Counted from the first letter of the stretch, positions 40,973 through 54,368 are shown. The stretch is DNA of 64,000 bases from Zoroaster sp. YZ-2022 (GCA_029582265.1 CM055837.1:21809160-21873159), one strand, 5' to 3'. The notes: generated by a model from the letters alone, not told the origin. A program made the numbers and translations.

Positions 40973-42292
40973 TCAAATTCGAGGCTTTCTTGTTTTCTTC
41001 TTAGATCTTTGTTGTTTAAATCCTTCATCCCATTGGCTAGCGTGGCCAGCAGGTGACGATGAAGATTCGGAAAGTATTCGTTTGCTAGCCACGCTAGTCA
41101 ACGAGATTATGGAACTGTTGGAAGATGTCTCTGAGATGTGACCCAGTTCATCCTCAAGTACGTGGAATTGTTCTGACATGGGGTTGGCGTCGCACAGATC
41201 ACTCCAAAGCATTTTCTTGCGTTGGTTTACCGGTGTTTTCAGCTCGCTGGGTGGGGGTGGCAATGGGGTGTTTTCATCTTCGCTGGAGTCCGTTAAGTTC
41301 TGGGGCCACCATGGTGCCGGTGTTTTTGCAGGTTGGTGTGGCGTGGTTTTCCTTTGGATGGGTGGTGGTGGGGTTGGCCATTTGATGTTGGGTGAGATGG
41401 CAGTTGTAATGGTAATTGTGCTTGCTGGCGGTGAGACGACGGTGGATGGTGTTGTCAGGTTGGCGGCGGAAGATGTTGTTGTTGATGTTTTAGTACGTTG
41501 TGCTGCTGGTCTTGTGTCGGTTGGTTTCGGTAGGGTGGTTGTGGTGGTTGTGTTCTTGGTCGGTTCCGCTGACGGGGCGTTGGTAGATGTTGTCGCTGGG
41601 GTGAGAGCTGGGTGGTCTGCCGAAGCGGGCCGCCTGGTGGTGTTGCGCCAAGAGTCGGGGCAGTCTCTGGCCTGGTGCCCCGACTGATTGCAGATGCGGC
41701 ACCGCCTCGGCTTTTGGCATTCGGCGCTTCGGTGCCCGGCCTCCCCGCAGTTGAAGCAGGTTGTTGATGGGCATACTGCTGCGAGGTGGCCGGGTTGCCC
41801 GCATGTTCGACACGTTGGTTCTTGTCCTTCGTACTTGATTAGTAATTGGTGTGGTCCCACTCGTACGAAGGACGGGATGGCTGTCTTGATCTCCATGCGG
41901 GCGTGCCGAATGCCATTCTCCCATCCCGGCTGGGTTTGCCAGTGTCCGCGTCGGCACCCCAGGACTCGTCCGTACTAGCTCAGCTTGGTGATGATTGCTG
42001 CATCGGAGAGTTCCTGGGGTGCGAAGAAGACGTTGACAAACGCGGTGCTCCCGTCAGCGGCTGTTGTGGTGATGTCCTTCTGGTTGATTTTAAGTGTGGC
42101 TCCGAACAGCTTGTCTCTGGCCAGGATTGACGCACATGTTATAATCCACTTCGACTCGATGAAGTGCTGCACACATTTCACCTCGTCTTCCTTCATCACG
42201 GTTTTGATGATGCTGAATAAGTCACCCGGTGCTGTCTTTTCTGGTAGATGGAGCGCCAGACTGTTGTCTCTCCTCAGCCCTGATGACGTCAT
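40973..42292 (-). pseudogene. Right CCHC zinc-knuckle (ZCCHC3/gag-like) gene with one amber stop
   Basis: A single 439-codon frame from 42,292 (ATG inside a TGACGTCAT palindrome) to 40,973, interrupted only by TAG at 41,975-41,977. N-terminal part: RNDSLALHL-like start and MKEDEVKCVQHFIESKWIIT. After the stop: YGRVLGCRRGHW, IPSFVRVGPHQLLIKYEGQE, then three knuckles CRTCGQPGHLAAVC, CFNCGEAGHRSAEC and CRICNQSGHQARDC, a Thr/Pro-rich linker and a basic C-terminus. The left CCHC gene has Gln (CAG) where this has TAG, so a C-to-T change is the simplest cause. Probably nucleic-acid-binding and retroelement-derived. Third-position G+C is high, unlike the neighbouring element. Confidence 0.75.
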
Positions 42293-42299
42293 CTTGGGG

Positions 42300-42590
42300 G
42301 TGGTTTTGGATGTAGTGTTAGAAATCTCAGCTAGAAGTGTAGGGACTACACATGATCAACCGAAATTGAAACGGTAGTGATACGTATTAGTCTGGACCCC
42401 GCTCCATGAATTTACCTAGTGAATGGTGTATATCAGTGTACCCATACTTAATTTATTAATTAATTATTTGTAATGGCCTGGAATTAACTGATATTAAAAG
42501 CTGATTTATTTCAATGATGATTTATGTAAAATATGACACGGATATTGTGATTATGACGAAAAATTGTGTTGGCAACCTACGAAATGTTGT
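42300..42590. other. No recognisable gene
   Basis: Short linker between the CCHC gene and the long repeat array. Confidence 0.4.
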
Positions 42591-42597
42591 CACTTTT

Positions 42598-44290
42598 TCA
42601 GTGCATGTCTTTTGTACATATGTACAAAACTCGCTATAAATGATGTCATGATGACGTCACAAAATATTGTAGGCCAAAAGGCACATCTACAGTACCCACA
42701 AATGTATAACTGAAAAAAGTTTGATGACCGGGTGTATACTTCTTGAGCTATGGTGATTACAAGATTGCCTAATTAAATATTCACGTGCCTGTAATTGTCT
42801 CAATTAATTAAGAATGCTAGTCAAATTAATTTAGAACCTAAGTCAAGACATAAGCTTTCATAATGGTATATGATTTATATACTTATGATGATTCAAAGGA
42901 CATTTGGCGTTAAGAAAACTCACATGTTTAAGTCAATGGGGTTTGGAGGGAAAGAAAGTATAATAATGATAACTAGACATTTAGTGTTTGTCCTATATGG
43001 ACGAACACAAAGCTGTTCCGTTGTTGTTGGATTATGATTGTTATGACGCGACCCTCAACCTAAGTTGTATGCCTAACCCTGATCTTGACACTTATGATAC
43101 ACAAAGTCAATCTATTAAGACTCACGATCTTCGCTGAGAACAATGATTTATATTGCCACTTTTAAAACATGTCACTTGAGGGCGCTATAATATGTGGCGA
43201 CGTCAATGAATCTATATTGTGTGTAATTTTGAACATCACTGTCGATATCTTATACACGAACTTAAAAAAATCTTCATCACATTGTTTTTGTACCCTAAAA
43301 TATTGATTTTTATTCAAACTTCCTGTTGAACCGGAAGTAGAGGTCATTATGAGGTCACGATACCACAGCGCACATTCACAGTACCCATCAAGTCTATAAC
43401 TGCAAAAAGTTTCAGTATCGAGTGTATACTTCTTGAGTAATGGTTCAATGGATTTGCTAATTAAATAATTAAATATTCATGAGACTGTATGACGTCACAA
43501 TTACGAAATTAGGTTTTTCGTACTAAGTTTTTTGATTATCTACAATTTGGTTTATAGTTTGACCCAATACAATAAAGTTTAATTTTCGGCCCTTTGCATT
43601 GTACACTGTAATTTGCAACGCTAAGAACAATGGTTATGTCACTTTTAAAACTGGTGACTTGAGGGCGCTATATGAGTTTTACTACCAAATTAAGAATTGT
43701 TGACTGGTAATGCACAGGCTATAGAAGACAGCTACTACAGGGGCTTAAGTTGTGCTGGTGTAAGCATAGCTCAATTGAGGAACAGTTGATCAAAGTTGAC
43801 AATTGGATGGTTTTGGGAAAGTAAAACTTGTGGTAAAGGAGTGAGACACAAAAAAATCTGTAAAAAGTACAACTCTTATTAAATATATAGAAAACTGTTT
43901 TAAAGAACTTACAAAATAAATATTAAGTGGATCTTTCCACACTAATGGGTATACATATGATAACTATTGGAGTGTGACATGGGAGGGTCAAATAAAGGCA
44001 ACTATTTTGTCCTAATCTATTCCTGAACATTCCTTAGCATTTAATGATTGTGCATAACAAATAATAAGAAAATAATATTGGTACTTCAGAAATTACAGGA
44101 TCATTTTTAAGACATGATGTTTGTAACATGGACAGACATTTTGTTTGAAAATCGACAGGAAAGTGATAATAGAATTAAATAATTACTCAAATGCTTTTTC
44201 ATTTCCATCCCTAACCCCTTTTGGATTGTTATGAGCCAAAACTAAGACATCTTCTGGGTATTTAAGAAATTAGCATGTGAAATATACCCC
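42598..44290. repeat. Long repeat array, unit 1
   Basis: Units begin with 'CAGTGCATGT.TTTTGTACA' then a CGCTATAAATGATGTCATGATGACGTCAC-type block interrupted by few changes (TATAAA-like box plus TGACGTCA), then a 61-codon-ORF segment (about 43,000-43,140), a CACTTGAGGGCGCTATA segment, and an end segment leading to a MITE half (44,095-44,292). Further unit starts lie at about 44,935, 47,245, 51,018 and 55,815. Confidence 0.8.
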
Positions 44291-44292
44291 GT
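44095..44292. mobile_element. MITE left half, truncated
   Basis: Matches the left ~190 bases of the element at 45,475-45,862, starting at ACAGGATCAT and including 'GTTTGTAACATGGACAGACA'. It stops at CCCCGTATGTAACG, where sequence switches to the ACGGTCACTGC segment. Confidence 0.6.
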
Positions 44293-44930
44293 ATGTAACG
44301 ACGGTCACTGCTAGTGGTTGTTCAGCCATATTGCTACTGGTTAAACTAACGATGTGTATATTGCTGCACTTACATGTACGTAAAACAATGGGACTTAACG
44401 TTACGAAAATGTCCGGCCCTCTTTTACTATTTTCCTTTTTGCTAGAAATGTATGCTATCATATGAAAAGAATGCTCACCGGTGACAGTTCAAATCAGCTT
44501 TTCATCCTCGTCGTCAATGTAATGGAGTCATTGTAATTATCAAAATGAAACTGAAAGGAATCGGACGCACTCTGCTTTCATGTCATTTATATACTTAGGA
44601 ATGAAATAACTACACAACGTGTGTGTACACGTTAGTAATGGTGCCTAGCTAGAGCGGCATCAGTTAAACATGTGTAGGATTTGAAAAACGGGTCCATAAC
44701 GTATATTATGTATACGTGTTGTGCACAAAGTAATTGCCCTGAAGCCTGTTAGCAATGCAATAACTACACAACGTGTGTGGACTAGTATAAGGATCTATGT
44801 ATGATTATTGCGTTCAGAGATCGTCGTTTAATTAGACTCGCTAACATGTCACACCGGCATATATGTGTGTGTATTATGTACAAAGATATATGGAGAATCA
44901 TTACAGAATACAGACGTGACTTGGTCACAT
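44292..44930. repeat. Repeat array connector, copy 1
   Basis: ACGGTCACTGCTA...GTGGTTGTTC to the next unit start, repeated at 46,745-47,240. On the minus strand both copies contain a TTACATT(G/A)GCGACGAGG-type word followed by ATGAAAAGC and a GTGAG, reminiscent of a gypsy LTR/primer-site junction. The evidence is too thin to call an LTR. Confidence 0.5.
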
Positions 44931-44934
44931 AGTG

Positions 44935-45475
44935 CATGTGTTTTGTACACAGATACAAAACGCGCTATAAATGATGTCATGATGACGTCACAAGACATTC
45001 TAGGCCACAAGGCACATCTTCAGTACCCCACAAATGTATAACTGAAAAAAGTTTGATGACCGGGTGTATACTTATTGAGCTATGCTCGTTACAAGATTGC
45101 CTAATTAATTATTCATGTGACTATGACTAAGCTAATTAATTAAGAATTTTAGTGTAATGACATTTAAAAACTAAGTCAAGGCATAAGCTTCCATATGGTA
45201 TATGATTTATATACTTATGATGATTCAAAGAAGGACATTTGGCGTTAAGAAAAGTCACATGTTAAGTCAATGGGATTTGGAGGGAAAGAAAGAATAATAA
45301 TAACTAGACATTTAGTGTTTGTCCTATATGGACGAACACAAAGCTGTTCCGATGTTGTTGGATTATGATTGTTATGACGCGACCCTCAACCTAAGTTGTA
45401 TGCCTAACCCTGATCTTGACACTTAATGATTGTGCATAACAAATAATAAGAAAATAATATTGGTACTTCAGAAAT
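44935..45475. repeat. Long repeat array, unit 2 (internally deleted)
   Basis: Like unit 1 up to the ORF segment, then jumps from 'CCTGATCTTGACACTT' straight to 'AATGATTGTGCATAACAAAT' at about 45,425. Unit 1 has ~950 bases between these words. Confidence 0.8.
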
Positions 45476-45862
45476 TATAGGATCATCTTTAAGACATGAT
45501 GTTTGTAACATGGACAGACATTTTGTTTGAAAATCGACAGGAAAGTGATAATAGAATTAAATAATTACTCAAATGCTTTTTCATTTACATCCCTTAACCC
45601 CTTTTGGATTGTTATGAGCCAAAACTAAGACATCTTCTGGGTATTTAAGAAATTAGCATGTGAAATATACCCCTGTTATTTGTTTAATACCAGGAGGGTT
45701 GTCTTGATTTTTTCAGGTAACAATCCTTAGGGGAATAGCATTATAAAGGGACAACATGTGGGTGAATAAATCTGTTCTATTAGTACTTTTAGTCAATTTC
45801 TAATTAAATGTCTGTCCATGTTACAAACATATATATCTTAAAGAAGATTCCCTTGTAATTAC
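45475..45862. mobile_element. MITE, ~388 bp, ~50-bp inverted ends
   Basis: Left end ATAGGATCATCTTTAAGA... and right end (reverse complement) ACAAGGGAATCTTCTTTAAG... share ATGTTTGTAACATGGACAGA and flanking words. The interior has no coding potential. Copies at 44,095 (half) and 57,325 (carrying two further insertions), and an end at position 1-60 of the window. Confidence 0.65.
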
Positions 45863-46735
45863 TTAATTACTTAGAAAGTTGTCTTAATTTTTGAAAAGCA
45901 CAATCCTCAAGGCACTTGGAATGTACACAGAAAAAAGTTAAGAGTAAAAAGTACTTCATTTTATTAACAATGTCCCATGTTCCTTAAATGTCACACTTTT
46001 GTACATTAGTGTGGAAGACACAAATACATAATTTTGTAAGTTAAGGTTGGTATTAAAAGGAAAGACAAAGTGTATGTCAGAGCTATAAGAAATAGTTTGC
46101 GTGGGTAGTGAACTCATTGTACAGTTATCCTTCAAATTACATTGTGTTGTGACTTCGTATAAGTTTGTAAGGCCATCTTAACAAGGTAAGGATGTGTTCC
46201 TTGTAGAAAGATGCACTAATGTGTTTCTTGTATGTGACTAACAGGTAGTCGTAACAGCTAATTAAAGTTATTGCTTGAAGGTGGGCTTATCGTCACGATC
46301 AACAGGACATGGAATCAGAGTTCAAGTTCTAGTTTAACCCAGTGACTGAAAATAATACTCACATAATAAGGTCATATTTGTGTTGCTGCTGCATAAATGA
46401 GCCAGTAATTTTTAGTCACTGTGTTCATCTTAAACTAGGACGCCGATTACATGCCCTGTTTGTAGAAAGTCTGCTCTGATCGCGACGATACTGCCCCTTT
46501 AACATCTTTACACCAATTCTGTTCATGGGATTGATGGTCAGTACTATCCCAATGCGTGCATACAAATAAATAGGTACTTTACTACTTAACGTTAATTTGT
46601 GCACAAACTGAAGACTTTTTGAGAATTATTTTTTTACAAAATACGGTTTAGTAATTTGAAAATAGCGGAATTCATGCTCAATTCCCTATAACCAATCTTC
46701 CCAAGCCTTACCGGTTGATATGATCGTCGGAGTGA
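45863..46735. repeat. Dispersed repeat head, copy C
   Basis: Matches about 60-850 and 58,470-59,310, including the GGACGCCGATT.CATGCCC block. It ends inside the first bases of the mariner-like fragment (CTATAACCAATCTTCCCAAGCC at about 46,686), so the same composite exists in three places but only two retain the transposase. Confidence 0.8.
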
Positions 46736-46744
46736 GTGAATGGT

Positions 46745-47240
46745 TCAGTTTTCAAAGTCCTTACGACGGTCACTGCTACTTGTGCTAGTGCTAGTGGTTG
46801 TTCTGCCATATTGCTACTGGTTAACCTAACGATGTGTCTATTGCTGCACTTAAAACAATGTACGTAAAACAATGGGACTTAACGTTACGAAAATGTCCGG
46901 CCCTCTTTTACAATTTTCCTTTTTGCTAGAAATGTATGCTATCATATGAAAAGAATACTCACCGCTTTTCATCCTCGTCGCCAATGTAATGGACTCATTA
47001 TAATTATCAAAATGAAACTGAAAGGAATCGGACGCACTCTGCTTTCTTTTCATTTAGGAACGCAATGACTACACAACGTGTCGTGGAGTACTATATCGAA
47101 TATATGTATTATTATTGCGTACAAAGATCGTCATTAATTGGACTCGCAAACAAGTCCCACGTCATATCTGTTTGTGTATTATGTACAAAGATATATGGAG
47201 AATTACTGCCGAATAAGGAAGCGACTTGGTCACATCAACT
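46745..47240. repeat. Repeat array connector, copy 2
   Basis: Second copy of 44,292-44,930, shorter. Leads into unit 3. Confidence 0.7.
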
Positions 47241-50200
47241 TTTTCAGTGCATGTGTTTTGTACACAGATACAAAACGCGCTATAAATGATGTCATGATGA
47301 CGTCACAAGACATTGCAGGCCAAAAGGCACATCTACAGTACCCCACAAATGTATAACTGAAAAAAGTTTGATGACCGGGTGTATACTTATTGAGCTATGC
47401 TCGTTACAAGATTGCCTAATTAAATATTCATGTGAATATAACTAAGCTAATTAATTAAGAATTTTAGTGTAATTACATTTAAAATCTAAGTCAAGGCATA
47501 AGCTTCCATATGGTATATGATTTATATACTTATGATGATTCAAAGAAGGACATTTGGTGGTCAGAAAAGTCACATGTTAAGTCAATGGGGTTTGGAGGGA
47601 AAGAAAGTATAACTAGACATTTAGTGTTTGTCCTATATGGACGAACACAAGGCTGTTCAGTTGTTGGATTATGATTGTTATGATGCGACCCTCAACCTAA
47701 GTTGTATGCCTAACCCTGATCTTGACACTTATGATACACAAAGTCAATCTATTAAGACTCACGATCTCTTCGCTGAGAACAATGGTTATGCACTTTTAAA
47801 ACCGGTCACTTGAGGGCGCTATACGTGAGTGAATCTGTATTTTTTAAGACTTTGGACCTCATATTTGATATCTGACGCACAAACTTCAGAAAAATCTTAA
47901 TTACATCGTTTTTGTACCCTAAAATATTGATTTTTATTCAGACTACTTATTGAACCGGAAGTAGGGGTCAATATGGGGTCATTCTTTTGATGAACTATAA
48001 CACGGATAAAATTCGAGAATATGCCACAATGATTATCAATTTCTGGCATGTGGTTCAGACGATATAAATTTTTGACGCAATACAGTCTAAAAACTTGCTG
48101 GGTCAGAATGACCCAGGAAGGGTCGGGTCATACCCAACCCGGGATCACAGCTCAGATTAATGTTGACCTGGATTCTGGGTCTAATGAAATAAGCATGTAT
48201 TCCATTGTATTAAGAAGCCTTATCCATGGCAAGCAATCAAATAAAACAATGTTATTGTTTTTTATGTAACATTCAGCTGAATCATTACCCTTTAAAATGT
48301 TGAATTTCCATAGAAAATTGCCATAAATAAGTACATCTTCTATAAGGAACACATGCTTACCTTGTTAGGATGGCCTAGGAGACAACACATTGTAAACCTT
48401 TTAACTGAAACTACACAACGTCAATGTATTAAGACTCACAATCTTTGCTGGGAACAATGGTTATGCCACTTTTAAAACCGGTCACTTGAGGGCGCTATGC
48501 GCGAGTAAATCTATAATTTTTAAGACTTTGGACCTCATGTTTGATATCTGACGCACAAACTTCACAAAAATCTTAATTACATCGTTGTTGTCCCCTAAAA
48601 TATTGATTTTTAGTCAGACTTCCTGTTGAACCGGAAGCAGAAGTCAATATGGGTCATTCTTTTGATGAACTATAACACGGATAAAATCCGAGAATATGCC
48701 ACAAAGATTATCAATTTCTGCCATGTGGTTCAGAAGATATGAATGTTTGATTAATGTTGACCTGGATTCTGGGTCTAATGAAATAAGCTTGTATTCCATG
48801 TATTAAGAAGCCTTATCCATGGCAAGAAATCAAATAAAACAATGTAATTGTTTTTTATGTAACATTCAGCTGAATCATTACCCTTTAAACAGTTAAATTT
48901 CCATAGAAAATTGCCATAAATAAGTACATCTTTTATAAGGAACACATGCTTACCTTGTTAGGATGGCCTAGGAGACAACACATTGTAATTTGAAGGATAA
49001 CTGTAAAATGAACAGAAACAAACAATAATGAAATGATCTTCTGATTGTTTTATGTATTTTTTGTTCTCTGTAAGTGTTGGAAATACATGTTCATAAATAG
49101 TCTTTGTAAAGTTATTGTTTAAATGTGGCTTTTAGAGTTCATGTTGTAGATGAACTCAGTGACTGAAAATAATATTCACATGATAAGGTCATATTCGTGT
49201 TGCTGCTGCATAAATGAGCCAGTAATTTTCAGTCAATGTGTTTATCTTTAACAAGGACACCGATTCCATGCCCTGTAGAAAGTCTGTTCCGATTGTGGCA
49301 ATACTGTCCCTTTAATATCTTTACACCAACTTGTGTTTATGGGATTGATGGTCAGTAGTTGGGTTCAACTATCCTAAATGCTTGCATAACAATAAATATG
49401 AACTTGAATTGGATAATCTGACAAAATGTATAGCAAGGCTGACAAGAGTGGGGGATGTTTACTATGTTTACATAGCCCAACTCTCAGTAATATACATTTT
49501 ACTAGATCACACAACAGATATTGTTTTATAATAACTACACGTGTGGGGAATTTTGGGTCTAGTCCAAAAAAAATTCCTGTGTACTATGATTGTTCTAACA
49601 TGTTAAAAAAATACCTTAAATTAGTTAGATGTGTTTTAAGGTACTGAAAACAATTCTCATGAAGGTACAGACTTCTACAGATAGGATAGATCCATATAAA
49701 TTAATTTGAAACATACATTAACTCCTTTTTGAAGAATCGACTTCAACTCCTGGCCATTGGATCGAAAAGTTATACAGACTCTGACACACCTCGTAGCAGT
49801 AGCAAGTGTTCTTTGGTTTCAATCTGGAGTAAAAAGGGTGGAAAACTTTATTTTACAAGTGTGAAGGATTAATACTTGTGTGTAGTTATGATACGATGGG
49901 CTGTAGACAATTACATGTACTATTTATACTAATTGAGATACATGTATATATTCAATATATACTGATAGTGTATATAATATTGGTGTAGTCCCCTTTAAGT
50001 TTTTCTAGATATTGAAATTCGTAAATTGTTATTCATAATTAAGGTTCTGCTAATACAAACGCAGCTTAGATGGTGATGATACATGCCTAAGAATTGATGG
50101 CCAATTAATCAATTATTCAATGTAAAAAGAAACAATAAACATTTTAAGCTTTCTAAAGACATGCTAGGAATTGAGCGACAACACATCGTTGAAAAAATTT

Positions 50201-51015
50201 GGTGCGAAATAACCAAAAATGCACAGCCCTAAGTAATATTAGTTTTCCACACTAAATCTGCCCATAAAATGCTTTTCTTTTCTCATTTTGTCTTTTTCTG
50301 TGTGGGGGGGGGGGCATAGATTCATCAAAAGACAAAAGTTAATGAATAATTGTTTGAGTGCAGAAAAACGTACATGATGTTCATCATCCACACCATTAAG
50401 TAGTGTAAACTGTAGATGGTTTACCTACTAGTAACGTTAGTAGTACTGTAACATCCCCCATGTGTGTGTATTTTGTTAATAAAACAGCGAACCGATCATG
50501 TCCACATATCATGATGACCCCTCCATCCATTGTACAGAACAATGACAATGGGTTGTACACTAGCTAGCATACAGTCAACCCGTACACACATACACATTTA
50601 CATGGCCAGCACACTAATGACAAAATGTTAACGTTAGTTTTGTATAGTCATTAGCTGTATACTAAAACAAATATACATGTATAATAAATGTGAAAGTGTA
50701 CATACCTTCAAATGAAAGTCCCGGCGGTAAACAAAGGGTTAAACGGTGATCGTCTTTCACTTCACCGAATAATCCTAACGTATGTTAAACCAACGACACA
50801 AGTGTGACATGTACGGACAAGTTGTGCATCACCGCGGTCACACCGGGGCAAACGCTGGTACGTAGGTTACCGAGAGGAAAAATCCAATAACGAAAACTAC
50901 GTTCAGAGATCGTTTTTGATTAGACTCGCTTCAGCCCACCGTGATATTTGTGCGTGTACTATGTACAAAGACATATTGAGATTCACTAGCGATTAATGAA
51001 GCGACTTGGTCACAC
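47240..51015. repeat. Array unit 3: first copy of a 3.78-kb tandem duplication
   Basis: Nearly identical to 51,018-55,815 apart from one ~1-kb insertion there. Within the unit, 47,785-48,395 and 48,468-48,985 are themselves tandem relatives (both run from CACTTGAGGGCGCTAT to GGCCTAGGAGACAACACATT). The first has an extra ~86 bases with 'CTGGGTCAGAATGACCCAG' and GGGTCGGGTCATACCCAACC palindromes (about 48,098-48,145). A fragment of the repeat-head family is at 49,130-49,330. No gene beyond the short ORF noted separately. Confidence 0.9.
47628..47813 (+). CDS. 61-codon ORF carried by the array unit, copy 1
   Basis: ORF starting MSYMDEHKAVQLLDYDCYDA and ending NGYALLKPVT, identical in sequence to 51,410-51,595. 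Diverged forms at about 43,000, 45,345 and 56,340. Differences between forms include synonymous changes (AAA/AAG, GAC/GAT) and one whole-codon indel, but also a frameshift near the end in two forms. No family recognised. Coding status is doubtful; possibly a fragment of a retroelement protein. Confidence 0.2.
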   Translation: MSYMDEHKAVQLLDYDCYDATLNLSCMPNPDLDTYDTQSQSIKTHDLFAENNGYALLKPVT

Positions 51016-51409
51016 AGTGCATGTGTTTTGTACACAGATACAAAACGCGCTATAAATGATGTCATGATGACGTCACAAGACATTGCAGGCCAAAAGGCAC
51101 ATCTACAGTATCCCACAAATGTATAACTGAAAAAAGTTTGATGAACGGGTGTACACTTCTTGACCTATGCTGGTAACAAGATTGCCTAATTAAATATTCA
51201 CGTGCTTGTAATTGTCTCAATTAATTAAGAATCCTAGTCAAATTAATTTAGAATCTAAGTCAAGACATAAGCTTCCATATGCTATATGATTTATGTACTT
51301 ATGATGATTGAAAGAAGGACATTTGGTGGTCTGAAAAGTCACATGTTAAGTCAATGGGGTTTGGAGGTAAAGAAAGAAGAATAATAATAATAAACTAGAC
51401 ATTTAGTGT

Positions 51410-51595
51410 TTGTCCTATATGGACGAACACAAGGCTGTTCAGTTGTTGGATTATGATTGTTATGATGCGACCCTCAACCTAAGTTGTATGCCTAACCCTG
51501 ATCTTGACACTTATGATACACAAAGTCAATCTATTAAGACTCACGATCTCTTCGCTGAGAACAATGGTTATGCACTTTTAAAACCGGTCACTTGA
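51410..51595 (+). CDS. 61-codon ORF carried by the array unit, copy 2
   Basis: Same sequence as the ORF at 47,628-47,813. The identity reflects recent duplication of the whole unit and is not independent evidence for coding. Confidence 0.2.
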   Translation: MSYMDEHKAVQLLDYDCYDATLNLSCMPNPDLDTYDTQSQSIKTHDLFAENNGYALLKPVT

Positions 51596-54368
51596 GGGCG
51601 CTATACGTGAGTGAATCTATATTTTTTAAGACTTTGGACCTCATATTTGATATCTGACGCACAAACTTCAGAAAAATCTTAATTACATCGTTTTTGTACC
51701 CTAAAATATTGATTTTTATTCAGACTTCCTGTTGAACCGGAAGTAGTGGTCAATATGGGGTCTTTCTTTTTATGAACTATAACACGGATAAAATTCGAGA
51801 ATATGCCACAATGATTATCAATTTCTGGCATGTGGTTCAGAAGATATGAATTTTTGACGCAATACAGTCTAAAAACTTTCTGGGTCAGAATGACCCAGAA
51901 AGGGTCGGGTCATACCCAACCCGGAATCACAGCTCAGATTAATGTTGACCTGGATTCTGGGTCTAATGAAATAAGCATGTATTCCATTGTATTAAGAAGC
52001 CTTATCCATGGCAAGCAATCAAATAAAACAATGTTATTGTTTTTATGTAACATTCAGCTGAATCATTACCCTTTAAACTGTTGAATTTCCATAGAAAATT
52101 GCCATAAATAAGTACATCTTCTATAAGGAACACATGCTTACCTTGTTAGGATGGCCTAGGAGACAACACATTGTAAACCTTTTAACTGAAACTACACAAC
52201 GTCAATGTATTAAGACTCACAATCTTTGCTGGGAACAATGGTTATGCCACTTTTAAACCGGTCACTTGAGGGCGCTATACGCGAGTAAATCTATAATTTT
52301 TAAGACTTTGGACCTCATGTTTGATATCTGACGCACAAACTTCACAAACATCTTAATTACATCGTTGTTGTCCCCTAAAATATAGATTTTTAGTCAGACT
52401 TCCTGTTGAACCGGAAGTATAAGTCAATATGGGTCATTCTTTTGGTGAACTATAACATGGATAAAATCCGATAATATGCCACAAAGATTATCAATTTCTG
52501 CCATGTGGTTCAGAAGATATGAATTTTTGATTAATGTTGACCTGGATTCTGGGTCTAAGGAAATAAGCATGTATTCCATGTATTAAGAAGCCTTATCCAT
52601 GGCAAGAAATCAAATAAAACAATGTCATTGTTTTTTATGTAACATTCAGCTGAATCATTACCCTTTAAACTGTGAAATTTCCATAGAAAATTGCCATAAA
52701 TAAGTACATCTTTTATAAGGAACACATGCTTACCTTGTTAGGATGGCCTAGGAGACAACACATTGTAATTTGAAGGATAACTGTAAAATGAACAGAAACA
52801 AACAATAATGAAATGATCTTCTGATTGTTTTATGTATTTATTTCTCTGTAAGTGTTGAAAATACATGTTCATAAATAGTCTTTGTAAAGTTATTGTTTAA
52901 ATGTGGCTTTTAGAGTTCATGTTGTAGATGAACTCAGTGACTGAAAATAATATTCACATGATAAGGTCATATTCGTGTTGCTGCTGCATAAATGAGCCAG
53001 TAATTTTCAGTCAATGTGTTTATCTTTAACAAGGACACCGATTCCATGCCCTGTAGAAAGTCTGCTCTGATTGTGGCAATACTGTCCCTTTAATATCTTT
53101 ACACCAACTTGTGTTTATGGGATTGATGGTCAGTAGTTGGGTTCAACTATCCTAAATGCTTGCATAAAAATAAATATGAACTTGAATTGGATAATCTGAC
53201 AAAATGTATAGCAAGGCTGACAAAAGTGGGGGATGTTTATTATGTTTACATAGCCCAACTCTCAGTAATATACATTTTACTAGATCACACAACAGATATT
53301 GTTTTATAACAACTACACGTGTGGGGAATTTTGGGTCTAGTCCAACAAAAATTCCTGTGTACTATGATTGTTCTAACATGTAAAAAAAAATACCTTAAAT
53401 TAGTTAGATGTGTTTTAAGGTACTGAAAACAATTCTCATGAAGGTACAGACTTCTACAGATAGGATAGATCCATATAAATTAATTTGAAACATACATTAA
53501 CTCCTTTTTGAAGAATCGACTTCAACTCCTGGCCATTGGATCGAAATGTTATACAGACTCTGACACACCTCATAGCAGTAGCAAGTGTTCTTTGGTTTCA
53601 ATCTGGAGTAAAAAGGGTGGAAAACTTTATTTTACAAGTGTGCAGGATTAATACTTGTGTGTAGTTATGATACGATGGGCTGTAGACAATTACATGTACT
53701 ATTTATACTAATTGAGATACATGTATATATTCAATTATATACTGATAGTGTATATAATATTGGTGTAGTCCCCTTTAAGTTTTTCTAGATATTGAAATTC
53801 GTAAATTGTTATTCATAATTAAGGTTCTGCTAATACAAACTCAGCTTAGATGGTGATGATACATGCCTAAGAATTGATGGCCAATTAATCAATTATTCAA
53901 TGTAAAAAGAAACAATAAACATTTTAAGCTTTCTCAAGACATGCTAGGAATTGAGCGACAACACATCGTTTAAAAAATTTGGTGCGAAATAACCAAAAAT
54001 GCACAGCCCTAAGTAATATTACTTTTTCACATTAAATCTGCCCATAAAATGCTTTTCTTGTCTCATTTTGTCTTTTTCTGTGTGTGTGTGGGGGGGGGTA
54101 TAGATTCATAAAAAGTTAATAAATAATTATTTGAGTGCAGAAAAACTGACATGATGTTCATCATCTACACCATTAAGTAGTGTAAACTGTAGATGGTTTA
54201 CCTACTAGTAACGTTAGTAGTACTGTAACATCCCCCATGTGTGTGTATTTTGTTAATAAAACAGCAAACCGATCATGTCCACATAATGATGACCCCTCCA
54301 TCCATTGTACAGAACAATGACAATGGGTTGTACACTAACATAGCTAGCATACAGTCAACCCGTACACA

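Noticed and set aside
41125..41687. Plus-strand Val/Gly-rich ORFs opposite the right CCHC gene
   Set aside because: Antisense shadows of the Thr/Pro-rich linker; the minus frame has the conserved knuckles.
48040..48270. 73-84 codon ORFs beside the GGGTC palindromes in units 3 and 4
   Set aside because: Start and end differ by indels between two near-identical units and no domain is visible.
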